Origin: Phytophthora quininea
Lineage: Eukaryota; Oomycota; Peronosporomycetes; Peronosporales; Peronosporaceae
Assembly: GCA_011947345.1 (NCBI GenBank)
Contig: JAAVTG010000075.1
Span: 1,054,001 to 1,118,000 of the forward strand
DNA length: 64,000 bases
Direction of reading: 5' to 3'
Below are positions 48,335-59,923 of the stretch, piece after piece. A model generated the notes under the pieces. That model made no database searches. It saw only the letters and a list, made by a program, of their open reading frames with translations, and was not told the DNA's origin. The position numbers and the translations under genes are program-made. Within the stretch, counting starts at the first letter, position 1, and each line of letters starts with the position of its first letter.

Positions 48335-48411
48335 ACCTCTTTGCTCCATTCAGCTGCTGTGCCTCCCAGCGCATTCACGCATTCACGCACTTCCAGCGGC
48401 CCTCACACACG

Positions 48412-50707
48412 CGAACAAGTTATCGTCATGTAGGTGGTTTACTGAATGAAGATGATGCTGACTGTTTTGGACCACTTTGAAGGGAAGCAATCGGGTTTTT
48501 ATGAGGCGTGGTCGACCAACTATCCGGCAATCGCCAAACGGATGCTCATATATTTCAGTCTGCTGAACGTGCTGGCCAAAGTCTTCCAGCGGCGTTTGTT
48601 AGACGCCCCTTCCGTTGCTTTTTTGTTCTTTCTGCACTTCTTTCTTGCCGAGTTGGCAGCGACGACTTGGGTGGAGGACGTAGATGGTCGAGTCGCCACC
48701 GCCGTCTTCCCCAACGAGGTATCAATAAGCTACAGTTGGTCGACTAGATCACCACCGACATCGCATAGCAGATGAACAGACGATTCAAGTTGATCTTATA
48801 TCAATGGCAATTTTGGTGCATTACATCTGTGATCTTGCGTCGCCAGATTGCTGTCGTCTGCAGCGGTTCGAAAAACATCGGAAGTATCGATGTGAGTGAG
48901 TGTCCAAGGGCTTGTGTTCCCAAACAGTTTCAATCATCACAATAGAGGAATATGTGCCGCCGTATACGGTACCTGGTACCTGGGCCGATTCATGTTGAGA
49001 ACGCTATACTGATGCTGGTCGTAAACGCAAGTGATCCCGACGCGACAGAGAAGGGCGTTCAACTACTCAGGTGAGCAGACACTACGGCAATTTGGAGAGG
49101 CTATGGAAGATCTACAAGCGCAGTGGTTCGAAGGCAACAGCTTCGGTTGTGGTTGCAAAAGGGCCGCTCGAATGTTACGAAGTTCGTGAGGGGCACCTCG
49201 ATCACGCTGACAATAACGAAGTGTCAGGTGAAAATGCAAAGAACTGCTACGTGTCTATGGACACTGTGGCAAACCTACCAGTTTTGGGTTACAGAATGTG
49301 GATGACACACGAAGCTGCAATCTTGAATATTATCTCAAAGTTTCGGGAGGCTTTTAAGGTGATCATCAACTCTCACATAGGAGTCGCGTATGTGGTGAAT
49401 TTGGAGAAGATTGGGTCACTACAGGGACAATCCGAGAGCGCGCATTGATGCTTTGCCCGAAGCGGAGCAACCTGATTCGTCCCATCACTTGATCATGACC
49501 GGTGGCCGGCTAAACTGAGGATATAAAAACTCGACGCGGTGCGTTGAAGTACTTCTCATTGTTTGGGACATTTTCAAGAAATATAACGATTCAAAAGCAC
49601 TTGTGATTAACACTAAACACCCCACCAATGCCGACCGTCACGGCGAGGGAAAAGTCGAAAGAGAGCTCTTTATCGTAGACTGGGTGAAAGAGCCGTTGGT
49701 GCATTCATGTCAGTACACACAGTCTATCCATTCGACATGTCGGCTACTGCGACGAGAATCCAAGACCTGCTCGACTGGTGCTGAAACTGCAGGAATGAAT
49801 TAGACTAGTTTGAACACAGCAGTGCCAACAAATTCAAGCTGGCAGTGGGGACAACGGGAGTGGTAACGACAGCGACCCCCCGGTGACGACGCAAATGATG
49901 TAGTCGGAGAAAACAACGAAAACATGAGCGAGCATCCCAGTAATGACGGTGGCGATATGTGTGTGTGAGGGGGGTAGCGACGATTGCAATGATGGGGACA
50001 GCGGGGCGGTGGAATTGCCGAAAATAGGAGAGCCGACGATGAGAGTCGCCGTGGCGATACTGCGGCAAATACTACACGGCCAACATAACTGCGCGAGACC
50101 TACAGAATCTGCAAATTCCCTGGCTGCCGAGAGTGGCCTAAGCTTTGATGGGTTAGATAGTTTGACTTGAGTTTTCCGGCTGAGGTCGCACATTATTACG
50201 CATTAGGTGCCTTGTCAGTAGAAGACCCGCAAGATGTCACCTGTCTGTTGCGCGGCAGCCGGAGTGGAGCCCGCCCTTCGCAACCAGAGCTGTGGTGTGG
50301 AAGGCAGTTCACAGAGGGCGCTGTCTTTGAACATGCATGGCTTCCTGCTCCTATATTGGCTCAAGCTTTTCTGAGTGCCTCTCTCTAGACAAATTCGCTT
50401 GAATGAGGCTTAAATTACAGCTCGGTCAGAGGATGGTTGTGCGCAAGGCAGCATCGCAAACGTCTACTTCAATTTATCTGTTGGTGTGTATGCTCGCAGT
50501 CAACGACAGGTGTCCTGTGCAGCGATGATGCATGCGCAGGTGCGTGTCGCATGCACCGGACTCACGCGTTGATGTTTCGAAGAAAACTGGTAGCTGGGAG
50601 TTAGTGATGCTGTTTAACATCAATCTGTTGATACATGAGCCCGACGGAACCTGCTGCATCGCATAGACATTCTCAGCCACCTCATTTAGAATCTGCGAAT
50701 TTAGCAA
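48412..50707. other. gene-poor flank, no gene recognised
   Basis: Two plus-strand frames, 48446-48775 and 49071-49448, are longer than the rest, but neither shows a family motif or a convincing start context. Low-complexity tracts at 49830-50040 generate open frames on both strands. Nothing is identifiable with confidence. Confidence 0.4.
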
Positions 50708-50926
50708 GAGACCGACCACGTCCAGTTCAAGTTGTTTTGCGACCACGCAAATTTGATTCAAATCTTCTGTTCGCGCACAGAAATTCGCAAACACGTCCGT
50801 GGAAAACTGCCGCGATGGTTGCTAATCATTTCAAACTATCGATACGAAATTGAACATGCGAACGGCTCGAACAATATTCTGGCGGATTTGATTTCTCGGT
50901 GGAAGAGCTACATTCTGACGAAATAA
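50708..50926 (+). pseudogene. Ty3/gypsy retrotransposon RNase H remnant
   Basis: The translation contains LFCDHANLIQIF, then GKLPRWLLIISNYRYEIEHA and ILADLISRW. This matches the order of the C-terminal RNase H segment of Ty3/gypsy Pol: a TDH-N-L motif, an R-W-L motif, Y-x-Y-x-IEH, and N-x-x-AD-x-x-SRW. Upstream Pol sequence is not recoverable and stops precede it, so this is a decayed fragment. Confidence 0.65.
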
Positions 50927-53168
50927 TCGTGTTAGGATGCAACTATATCCGTTGACATAATTAGAACATTTTTTCTGTGAAATGACGATGGGTCCCGTGT
51001 GTGAATTCAAACAATACTGAGTAGTACACGTTCAATGCCAATTATTCCAACTGTTGATTCACATCGAATCCAAGTACCTCTAATACATCTATTCCGATGA
51101 TGAATTCACTCACCCCTTCTTCGATTACCTAATATTTTACTGTGGTCGTGAAGCAGACAGGATGTTTGTCAAATTCACATCGACGCTTATTTTGGCGTGG
51201 AGGCTGTATCCTCCAGCAGTTGTCGCTGGAACCCACACCGTAGCCGCGACGTCTTCACCAATGGATCCTCCTTCTTCAACACCACCAGCTGGGACCTACT
51301 GATAACGCTGGTGTCGCCCCCGAGTCTGCGCAAATGGCATTGAGTGCACTCCGTTCAGCTCAGTTTTTACATAATCGTCGATACACTCTCTCCAGCGGTG
51401 TCATCTATACGAGCAACACGCTGAAAGCCTCTCTATCAGCAGACTCGCAGCGAATTGAATCAGGCGTCGCGTGGAAACATGTGGTGACGCGCTCGAAGGA
51501 CAGGGCACGAGGCGATCACTAAGGTAAGCCCGATTGCTGTATCCTTCGATCATTTGCGCAAGTAATGCGTCCTTGGGGCGACCAAAGACTGCCATAACTC
51601 GTAGTCTAACACAGCAGTCATTCTGCATTTTGCCTAGTTCTACTCATACCTTCTCTTTCAACTCCAAACGTGAATAACGTAGCAACAAGGACACTGAGTA
51701 GTGAAGTTGGACCGAAAACACCAGCGAAATTTCAACGACATCCGGTGGAGTGCACAATAACATACAAAGAGACTTACCTACTATCGTACCATCCGAAATT
51801 GATCTAAAATACCTTATAAGGAAGAAACATTATAGGGCTGAATATCTCTCTTCACATACATGATATTTTATTAATTATTTTTTGAAGTAGAATCAACACG
51901 GCAATCGCGAACATCATGGTACCTAAACATGATAACAATTGAAAGCTATCAGTTTTCACGACTGTGGAAGAACAACCGGCAAATCTACTGACGATACTAT
52001 AGATTCTTCATTTATATGAAGGATAGGGAATTTATTTCATTGCATTGCAGGGGTTGGCTTAACACTACTTCGTCTGCGACTTAGGCTCAAAATACATTTT
52101 GTTGTTGTCAAGATTTTATGAATTGGCGTAAACTATGAGCTGCAACCGCACCTGCGGAGACAATTGTACATTCGTAAAAAGAAAGTCTGTACGATGTTTC
52201 TCAATGTGACTAGATGTAATGTTGTCTGAATGTCAAACCACATTATGCATCACACAATTAATCCGTTAGGGGCTGTCATCCCTCATTCTGAGGTATTCGC
52301 AATATAATTTACATTGCAAATTATTGGACATTGTGTCCAACAATATTGACTGTAACGGCCACAGCAATGGCCACTACTTATTGTATAATGGTTTATTAGC
52401 TCGCCTTATTGGGCTCATCTTCAACCTCTTCAGGGCCTTCTCTTGTCAGTAGAATAGCTTTTGTTACTACCTCATTCGTAACTAAAATCCCAGTTCTGGC
52501 GGAGGTATATCATTGTTCCGAGGTCCCCGCGGCCATAGCCTTCCTCAGGTACCTCAACGTACACTTAACTGTGGAGAACAGTCTCATTACTTAAACTGAA
52601 GTTGCTAGTATCCAAGTGACGTCTTGTCACTCTTCAACTCCTCTTGATCATAGGCTCCATTAGACTCACTGGAATATTTATTCGTGCTTTCAACATCTTG
52701 GAACTCATGCTCTTGTACTTACACCAGCACGGACAACTTCATCATCTACTGGACTGAACGCAAAATTCTTCATCGCCACAAATTTCATCCACAAGTAGGT
52801 GGCTTGGGCGTGATGGTCCACGAACATTTCCATGCAGACCGGTCGCTTGTCGATAATACATCGTTAAACAATCGCCTCGTATTTATCTCTCATAAGATAC
52901 CTTGCAATTTGAGTCAATTCTTTGTTTTCGGGCAAATATGCTGTCTTTCATCAGAAACCACGCAACTCGACCTATTAGACATTCTTCAATTGAAATACCC
53001 TCAACAGGAATAAAGGACTCGAAGATAATTAGCGTAGTTCTTCACCTCAGCCATCCCGCGCCACTCACGTATAGTTGTTCGCTGCGTCATCGCTTTGATA
53101 AAATTGTTATTGTCCAGTTCGTTTCGCAAGTTATACATAGTTATCAATTTTTCTACTGCTGTGAAGCG
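50927..53168. other. AT-rich gene-poor region, no gene recognised
   Basis: Base composition is clearly more AT-rich than the flanks, mainly 51640-52400. A minus-strand frame at 53001-53192 and a plus-strand frame at 52684-53013 look vaguely protein-like but carry no recognisable motif. Old LTR-element debris is possible; no paired LTRs were seen. Confidence 0.4.
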
Positions 53169-55733
53169 ATGGGGAGCTTCAGTCTGGCCCACGCGCAGGA
53201 CTACCAGACGGGGAAGTGGCGGTCCGTCTCGACGATCTCGGCTGCGGATTTTGCTAGTACGTTTCGCTATCTCTCTTCCATCATTTTCCTGCTAACTTTT
53301 CAGGTGTTAGTTACGAGTCTGGTCGAGTGGCGGCTTGTGCCAACAAGATCAACGACTACCAGAGAAGTTTCCAGTTTTATGAAGACAACAAAAGTCGGAC
53401 TCTGTTGGCCACATTGGATGAACATGCAGTACGCTTCCTTCATTTGACTTTCTTATCTAAGAATTCTAAACATTGTTATCGTTTTTACTAGGTTGGTTCT
53501 GCTGGAAGACCCGGAGGCAAGAAAATGATTCTGACCAAAGACTGCGGCATTATTCTAGATGGCCACGACGTCATCCTCAAGGTATCGATCCTTTAACTTG
53601 TTCACATTGACAAAAGAGTTTACATTATGTACTGCTCAGACCTGGCGTTGGGACCCCAAAGCTCAGCGAGCGGGGTCGCCACCTACAGAACCTGTTGTTG
53701 TCAATCTTAATGACAGTCTGACATTCACCTTTCGAGACCGCAGTGCAATCTCCATCAAGTTCGCGCCGTGTCCAGGGATCTCGGTGGATTTCTCATGTGG
53801 CGAATGCTTACGAAGGACCGACTCCTACTTTGACCACGCGCGGAGAATAACCGAGGGACCGAATCGCGGCAAGTTAATGATCGACCAAGAAGTGCCAACA
53901 TTACAGCAACGACAGAAGCGAATCGAATTGGACTCACTCGAGAAGCGGAGCAAACAGAAACCTCGAAGCAAAGACCTCGCTCACGACCAGATCAAAAGCA
54001 TCGTGTCGACATTGGAGCGCAAGTTTGACGGATACGAAGGTTGTCGGGTTACACCCGCCGCGGACGGCAATTGGAAAGAGAAGGCAAACTTGCAGAGTCT
54101 CCGAGAAATCCCCATTCTACCAAGCACAGGCTACGAGGTGGGAAGGGTGCCAACGCTGTTCGGCTCGGTTGTGCAAGAGAACGATGCGTCCGACACGCTC
54201 AAGCGACTCAAGAACGAGGCTAACGGCAAGTGGCTCGGGTCTGTAGAAGTCCACAACAAGATCGTTCAAGAAAACCCAGGACTTCCTCGAACAGGACCGT
54301 TGAGTAATGCTAGTGGCAGGTACTCGCAAGAATTGCGGATTGCTGGCGGTGAAGTTAAGTTGGCGGGCGAGCGGTTGGCCACGGTATCTGGCGCTAAGCT
54401 TGACTCGTTCCTGCGGGAACGATGTGCGGACGACGAGTTAGTGGTAGTGGCATGCCTTCGCGCGGACGATCGCCAGTCGCGCGCAATGGAGGCAATGCTG
54501 GAACAAGTGCAGTCGGTTTTGTCCGAGATGAAGAAGACACCGGCGATGCCTGGCACACCTGCCGCCGAGTAAGTCTGCGCATATATTGCCTGGTTGTTCT
54601 TTGATGCTGACAATTACTACTTGCAGGAGGAAATGCCGTTTAATTAAATGCGACCTGGCTGAGTCTCCAGCACTCGCTGATCGCTATCGGATCCATGCTG
54701 TCCCAACTTTTCTAATGTACGATGTTGTTATCTGCTTTTATCGGCGACGGTAATTGATAATCTTTTGAGGCAGGTTCTACGATTCTCGCCTCGTGTGCGT
54801 GTCAAGTCTCGGCGGATTGGCGGTTCGTGTGACTCCAGCTACCAAGAATGCCAATTTGTCGGGGATAATGGACCGGTTGCCGCGGGTTTTACTGGTGGAG
54901 AAAGTCGCGCAGCAGCAGCTAGCGATTGAGAGTTTCCTACGACGAGAAGGTTTTCAATGGGACCTCGCGAATAGTGGAGAGCAGGCGGTATCCAACTTTG
55001 CTCGACAACCAACGCCCGGCCTTGCTGTCGGCTACGAACTTGTCCTGCTCAGCGACTCGGTAAGATGATTGACGCCCTGCTTCGTGATCCCAATCCTTGA
55101 TAACATGCTTTCATTCGTGCACTCCAGTTGACGGACGCAGAAGTTCGCGGGATCGATCGGTTTGTCGGTCCAAAGGAGCGGACCAAGCGGAAATTTGGCC
55201 CTCCAGTGCTGGTCTGCGTGGTCCTCTGTGCTTCATCCGACATTCCGTTCTCCAAGACAATGTGCGCACAGTGTCGTCGCGCACAAGGTCGCCGTGTGAG
55301 CCAAGAGCTGACAGCTTCGGCGGACCGAGCCACCCGCGAGATCCCGCTCACCGCTTGCCCGCATTGCAGTTTGATCGGCGCGCCAAGTGCCAAGACGTCG
55401 CTGCTGTCGCCGGCGCTTGGCGAATTGGCGCAAGCAATCGTCTACAAACACGTCAAGGCAGCAACGTTGCACCGACTCGCAGAGATGTGGACCGCAGGCG
55501 ACAAGGTGGCACCGAGCGACACGGCACCCCGCGGTCGTCGGCGTTTCGGTGCTAGCCACTTGGGACTCACGCCGGCGTCGTTCTTCGCCGAAGTGGACAA
55601 GCAGCTTGCAGCGGCCAAGCGCGGGCTTTTCTTGCCGGAGCACCGCACCCCGGAGATGGCACTAAGCGCCACAGACACTGTGTTGGTTGTTCATCAGACG
55701 CCGGACGTCCACATACGCTCCTCCTCTGCATGA
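53169..55733 (+). CDS. thioredoxin-like / receiver-like multidomain protein, 7 exons
   Basis: A continuous 737-residue frame results from exons 53169-53256, 53304-53428, 53492-53581, 53640-54568, 54627-54716, 54774-55059 and 55128-55733, all with GT-AG introns of 47-68 bp. Residues 1-~330 (containing SGRVAACANKINDYQ and GRPGGKKMILTKDCG) match no family I can name. Residues ~380-470 resemble a thioredoxin fold: VVVACLRADDRQS, then KCDLAESPALADRYRIHAVP and TFLMF. The CxxC active site is absent, so it is presumably not redox-active. Residues ~490-570 resemble a response-regulator receiver (LPRVLLVE, then YELVLLSDS, then PPVLVCVV). The last exon adds two CxxC pairs (CAQC, CPHC) that could bind zinc. 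The gene structure is well supported; the function is unknown. Confidence 0.8.
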
Positions 55734-56059
55734 ACATGACAAACCTTTGCCTTCGCGCGTCGAAATCGCTTGTAGTGAAGTTGACTCAGCAGGTCGAAGA
55801 CGAGAACACCCATCGAGAGCGAAAAATCCATTGCGAAGGAGCTTGCATGCCGGTCGATTGGCGAGGACGCGTCTTTTACCTGCCAACATGGCAACACTCG
55901 GCTTGGTGCTCACGCGATGGACGGGGCTCGCCTCAGCAACCACCGCTTCTTTTCGCCAGCAGAGTCGATCCACATCGCGTTCTCTTCATGAGCTCGATCG
56001 AGAAGATCCCGCGGGATGAACACAGGGACAGGCTCCGATAGGTAGCTGGCCACTTGCAT
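55694..56059 (-). other. possible short minus-strand gene
   Basis: Two minus-strand frames look protein-like. 55910-56059 starts at an ATG and encodes PVPVFIPRDLLDRAHEENA and so on. 55694-55897 contains a hydrophobic stretch DFSLSMGVLVFDLLSQL followed by basic residues. A GTGAGC donor and CAG acceptor lie between them, but the phases do not join cleanly. It overlaps the 3' end of the plus-strand gene by 40 bases. No family is recognised. Confidence 0.25.
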
Positions 56060-56334
56060 CCCCACACGATGCAAGCAGGACGGTCACCACCACCACCACC
56101 GCCGCTACCACCAGTAATTTAATGAATGCACTGGTAGCAGCAGCCACCCGACTGGCCAGATAGCCATGAGGTCCATGAGGCCCCGCTCTGCGCCACATGT
56201 TGGTGTCCCTCTCTGGCGGGCACTAACGCTGAAGAAGTCGGTTCGGACATCTGCAGAGTCCAGGCGGATGCGACGACGGGGCGACGGCCCGCCGCCGCCA
56301 AGCATGACGCTGCCATTCGCACCGTTGACTCGCC

Positions 56335-58332
56335 ATGGACAGCTCGCGCGACGTGCGGCCCTCCATCCTGGGGCGCAAGTCGTCGAGCGCCAGCGCGCGG
56401 TTCCCGCTGCCGGCCGACTACTTCCCAGCCGTGGACTGCACGCCGGAGCAGCATGAATTCCTGCGGGACCAGGCCCAGCAACTGTCGACCGAGGCTGTGC
56501 AGAAGGCCAAGTGGGCCATGAGCTACGAGGACGGATCCAATGGCTGGAAGCTCTCCAACTCACAGCGGCACTTCCGCGAGACAGGCATCCGCACCTACAG
56601 CCGGCGTCGGGACGGCAAGGACCGCAGCGGCCAACGGCAGCTCGAGTTCCGCTGCATGGGCAAAACTCAACTGTCGCTGGACAAGTGCATGGATGCACTC
56701 TACTCGGACAACACGACCGACTTCCGCAGTAACACGACGTTCCTCGTGGAGAACGCACTGGACGCGGTGGTGTTGCTAGCGCTGGAGAAGAAGACGATCG
56801 ACCAGCCCTACCATTACCTCGGTCTCAATTGGGCGGCCAGTCGGTCTCCCGGACTGTTTGCTAAGAACCGGGACGTCTGCTATCTGCGGGTGAGCTATTA
56901 TACAGCAAGGTGCTGCTGATTGGGGTTTCTAATGGTGAACTTTGCTTGGTACTAGAGCATGGGCACGACGGTGGACAGCAATAAAGCCAAGGTGGGGTTC
57001 GTAGTGATCCAGTCCATCGACCTCAAGGAGTGCGCGTCGCTTGAGAACACGCTGGGCCTCATGCGCGCCAAGATGGCGGCCGTGCTGTTATTTAAGGAGA
57101 ATGCAGAGACCCACGCCACCAGCGTGCTGTGGCAGGGCTCGGTGGGACTGAGCAGCCACTCGTCCAGCAAACTCGTTAACTTTGTGCACGAGTCGTTCAG
57201 CTCCACCGTCACGAACCTCAACAAGGTGACGGAAGCCAAGTACATGGCCCAGCAGGTGGAGGGCCACAAGCTCCAGCGCATGGTTACCGGGTGGGTTAAT
57301 AGCATCATTTTTCGAGATGTTGGGACAGATACTTATCAGGCTTTTTGTTTACCGTCAGGGAGCGCAAGAACTGCTATATCTGCAACCGGAGGTTCTCACT
57401 TGTACGAACACGGTCCACATGTAGCGTCTGCGGCGAGAATATGTGCAAGGACTGCGAGATTTCGAGTCGAGCGAAGGCTTTCAACAGTGACAGCTTCGAT
57501 GTCCCAATGCCGACTTCTAGTCGCCCAGAGATCGCCTTGTTTTGCAAAAGTGTGTGAGCGCTGCTCGCCGCGATATGAACAACCACCCAGAAGATGGATC
57601 CGCGCGCGCCAACCCGTCGTTTCTCCTGTTCGACCACAACATGTACCCTAGCGGGGATGAAAACGACCACCGCACGTCAAACATCGGCAAGGCGTCCAAC
57701 CAGAGCAGTAGCACCAGCACTAGCTCGTTGCAGAAGCTGTCGATGAACCAGTCGAACGGCGGCCGTAACAGCAAACACTCGAACCAGACGCCGCTCTTCG
57801 TTGGAACGTCGACCCACTTGTCCAGTGCCAGCGCCGTGCCGGTCAGCCCATTGTCGATCCGAACGCAGCGAGAGAAGCGGCGATCTCGGCTCGAGACGGA
57901 CCCGATGGAGTCGTACGACGGCTTCGATAACCACAAGTACGGCGTGCCGCTCGAGACGGACGAATATGAACCGCAGGAGTGTGCTCGGGAGAGCTACAGC
58001 TCAACTCGTCGGACCGACGCGGCTCGCAGGAGGCGCGCGACAACGACATGGCCAACCGGTTGCGCGAGCTCTCGCAGCGCGCACAGGAGGCGTACGACGT
58101 GACCAAGCGGAACTCGTGCATGATGAGCGACACGAGCAGCGCGCCGCGGGTGTCCGACCTGTCGGCGTTCAAGGAGCTGGACAAGTCGATCGCCGAGCAG
58201 GCCGACCTGCTCAATGTGATTGGCTTTGTCAGCACCGGCCGTGTGTACATGGAGAACGAGCAGGGCGGCGTGCGGGTCAGCGAGTCTTCCAGTTGTATGA
58301 GCGAGGACGAACGGTTTGAAGTCGTCACGTAG
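56335..58332 (+). CDS. START-domain protein with FYVE-like zinc finger, two apparent frameshifts
   Basis: Exons 56335-56889, 56956-57290 and 57359-58332. Residues ~20-290 fit the oomycete START-like lipid-binding family, starting FPLPADYFPAVDCTPEQ and containing YHYLGLNWA and RDVCYLRSMGTT. A FYVE-like finger follows (CYIC, CSVCG, CKDC, then a final Cys pair). The basic RRHHCR motif that binds PI3P is not present (RTRSTC). A Ser-rich linker and an acidic C-terminus end in DERFEVVT. Two single-base losses break the frame: at 57546-57549 (AAAA where five A would restore the final FYVE Cys pair) and near 58002. The remaining sequence shows no decay, so consensus error is more likely than a pseudogene. 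The role inferred from the family is membrane or endosomal lipid recognition. Confidence 0.78.
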
Positions 58333-58604
58333 CTCTGTCAATTGCAAATTTTTAATCAACCTCCAGCAATGTTGACAACCAACCAGCAGCAGCACCACTT
58401 CGCACCGGAACTGCAGGACGCAGGACGCGTTAGCGGAGACCTTGGCGTCTCAACACGCCATTCTGCTCTGCTTCCACACGAATTTTCGCCTGCTATGTGT
58501 GACGTGTGACGAAGCAAATCTCGGCGATTGCGCTTCTTGAGAGCCAAAAGCCCTGCGGCCGGTCGCCCTGGGCCATTCGCGCTTTTGCTGTCTCCCAAGT
58601 TGCT

Positions 58605-59923
58605 ATGAGCGGACACGACTCGCACCTGTCCACGTCGCTGACGCTGGGTCTGGGCCTGCTGACGGCCACCATGACCATCCTGACGGCCGGCAGCGTGGGG
58701 CTCGTGGGCTTCATGCTGGGCCGCCAGCAGGCCCGCAGGACGCGTCCGCAGGCCGCAAGACCAAGTTCGACCACGAGTGGCCCACGCCCCAGCAGGAGCG
58801 CCGCCACCGACTGCGCATCGCCAGCGGTAGCGCCAGCGAGGACGTCAAGATCTCGGACAAGAAGGCCATCCGCGACGTTCGCATCTCGGGCATCCGGCCG
58901 CTCATCCCGCCGGCCATCCTGATCGAGGAGATTCCGCTTACCACTAAGATCGTGCAGACCATCAACCGCGGCCGCCAGGGCATCGCCAACGTCTTGCGCC
59001 GACTGGACGACCGGCTCGTGGTGGTGGTGGGGCCCTGCTCCATCCACGACACGGACGCCGCCATGGACTACGCCGGCCGGCTGCTCGAGCTCAAGAAGGA
59101 GCTGAACAAGGACCTGCTCATCGTCATGCGCGTCTACTTCGAGAAGCCCCGCACCACCGTCGGCTGGAAGGGTCTGATCAACGACCCGGACCTGGACGGC
59201 TCCTTCAACATCAACAAGGGCCTGCGCGTGGCCCGCGAGTTGCTGGCCGCGGTCAACGAGCTGGGCCTGCCCGCCGGCTGCGAGTTCCTCGACACCATGT
59301 CGCCGCAGTTCATCTCGGACCTCGTGAGTTGGGGCGCGATTGGCGCCCGCACCACCGAGTGCCAGCTGCACCGCGAGCTCTGCTCGGGTCTGTCCATGCC
59401 CATTGGTTTCAAGAACGGCACTGGCGGCGACCTGCAGCTCGCGGTAGACGCCGTGGTGGCCGCCGCCCACTCGCACTGCTTCCTGAGTGTCAGCTCGCAG
59501 GGCCTGGCCGCCATTGTCAACACGTCCGGCAACGACACGTGCCACATGATCCTGCGCGGCGGCAAGTCCGGCCCCAACTTCGAGAAGGAGCACGTGGACG
59601 ACGCGTCGGCCCGCATGCTCAAGTCCAACGTGGTGGACAACATCATGATCGACTGCTCGCACGGCAACTCGCAGAAGAAGCACAAGAACCAGGTCAAGGT
59701 GGCCGCCTCCATCGCCGACCAGCTGCGTGCAGGCGACGACCGCATTGTCGGCGTCATGCTTGAGTCCAACATTGAAGAGGGCAACCAGTCGCTGACCCCA
59801 GGCCAGCCGCTGGTGTACGGCAAGAGCGTGACCGATGCCTGTATGGGCTGGGAGACCACCGTCGAGGTGCTGCGCGACTTGGCCGCTGCCGTGCGCGAGC
59901 GGAGGAACAAGAACCGCCAGTAA
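58605..59923 (+). CDS. 3-deoxy-7-phosphoheptulonate (DAHP) synthase, type I
   Basis: Catalyses condensation of phosphoenolpyruvate and erythrose 4-phosphate, the first step of the shikimate pathway to aromatic amino acids. Type I motifs are present in order: GPCSIHD, RVYFEKPRTTVGWKGLI, GARTTECQLHR, SGLSMPIGFKNGTGG and DCSHGNSQKKH. Expected length is ~439 residues, close to the family plus an extension. The first ATG (58605) begins MSGHDSHLSTSLTLG and leads into a hydrophobic stretch of ~25 residues ending GFMLGRQQARR, a predicted membrane anchor unusual for this enzyme. The N-terminal part is one base out of frame with the catalytic domain; the missing base lies near 58730-58745. Intronless, with strong G/C preference at third positions, which suggests high expression. 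Confidence 0.9.

Larger units (their letters stand above)
25125..48411 (+). repeat. tandem tRNA-Leu(AAG) array, plus arm (31 tRNA genes)
   Basis: About 31 units, mostly 740-762 bp, in the orientation opposite to the minus arm. All are of the derived type found at the inner end of that arm. The first unit is partial, so the first tRNA appears only at 25702. One unit is shortened to 696 bp (38487 to 39183). The arm ends mid-unit at ~48411, after the last, damaged tRNA. Length differences between units come mainly from 8-bp steps in a small minisatellite and single-base homopolymer changes. Confidence 0.97.

Noticed and set aside
10353..48411. Many open frames of 60-260 codons repeated in every unit
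   Set aside because: They occur on both strands and in all frames, change length with one-base unit differences, run through the tRNA itself and match no family. They are by-products of GC-rich repeated DNA.
10353..48411. CRISPR-like array
   Set aside because: The repeat is ~750 bp with no unique spacers, and each unit holds a tRNA gene.
10353..48411. tRNA-derived SINE family
   Set aside because: The tRNAs fold perfectly, keep the anticodon and discriminator, and sit in a strict tandem arrangement without A-rich tails or target duplications.
10353..48411. Second RNA gene (5S rRNA, U6, other tRNA) in the unit
   Set aside because: I scanned the non-tRNA part by eye for their core sequences and found none; a covariance-model search would settle it.
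52409..52594. Copia Pol-like LRYLRKA on the minus strand
   Set aside because: Only one short match, with no neighbouring reverse transcriptase motif in any frame.
52300..52600. Possible LTR beginning TGTAACGGCC
   Set aside because: No second copy, primer-binding site or polypurine tract pair was found in the window.
56105..56758. Minus-strand frame of ~217 codons
   Set aside because: Antisense to the START domain exon and Cys/Arg/Pro-rich without motifs.
57801..58319. Overlapping frames around the START/FYVE-like C-terminus
   Set aside because: They are out-of-frame readings of the same exon caused by the apparent frameshifts.
58493..59683. Long minus-strand frame of ~396 codons
   Set aside because: It lies antisense to the DAHP synthase, whose protein motifs are unambiguous; strong third-position G/C in the sense gene opens the antisense frame.
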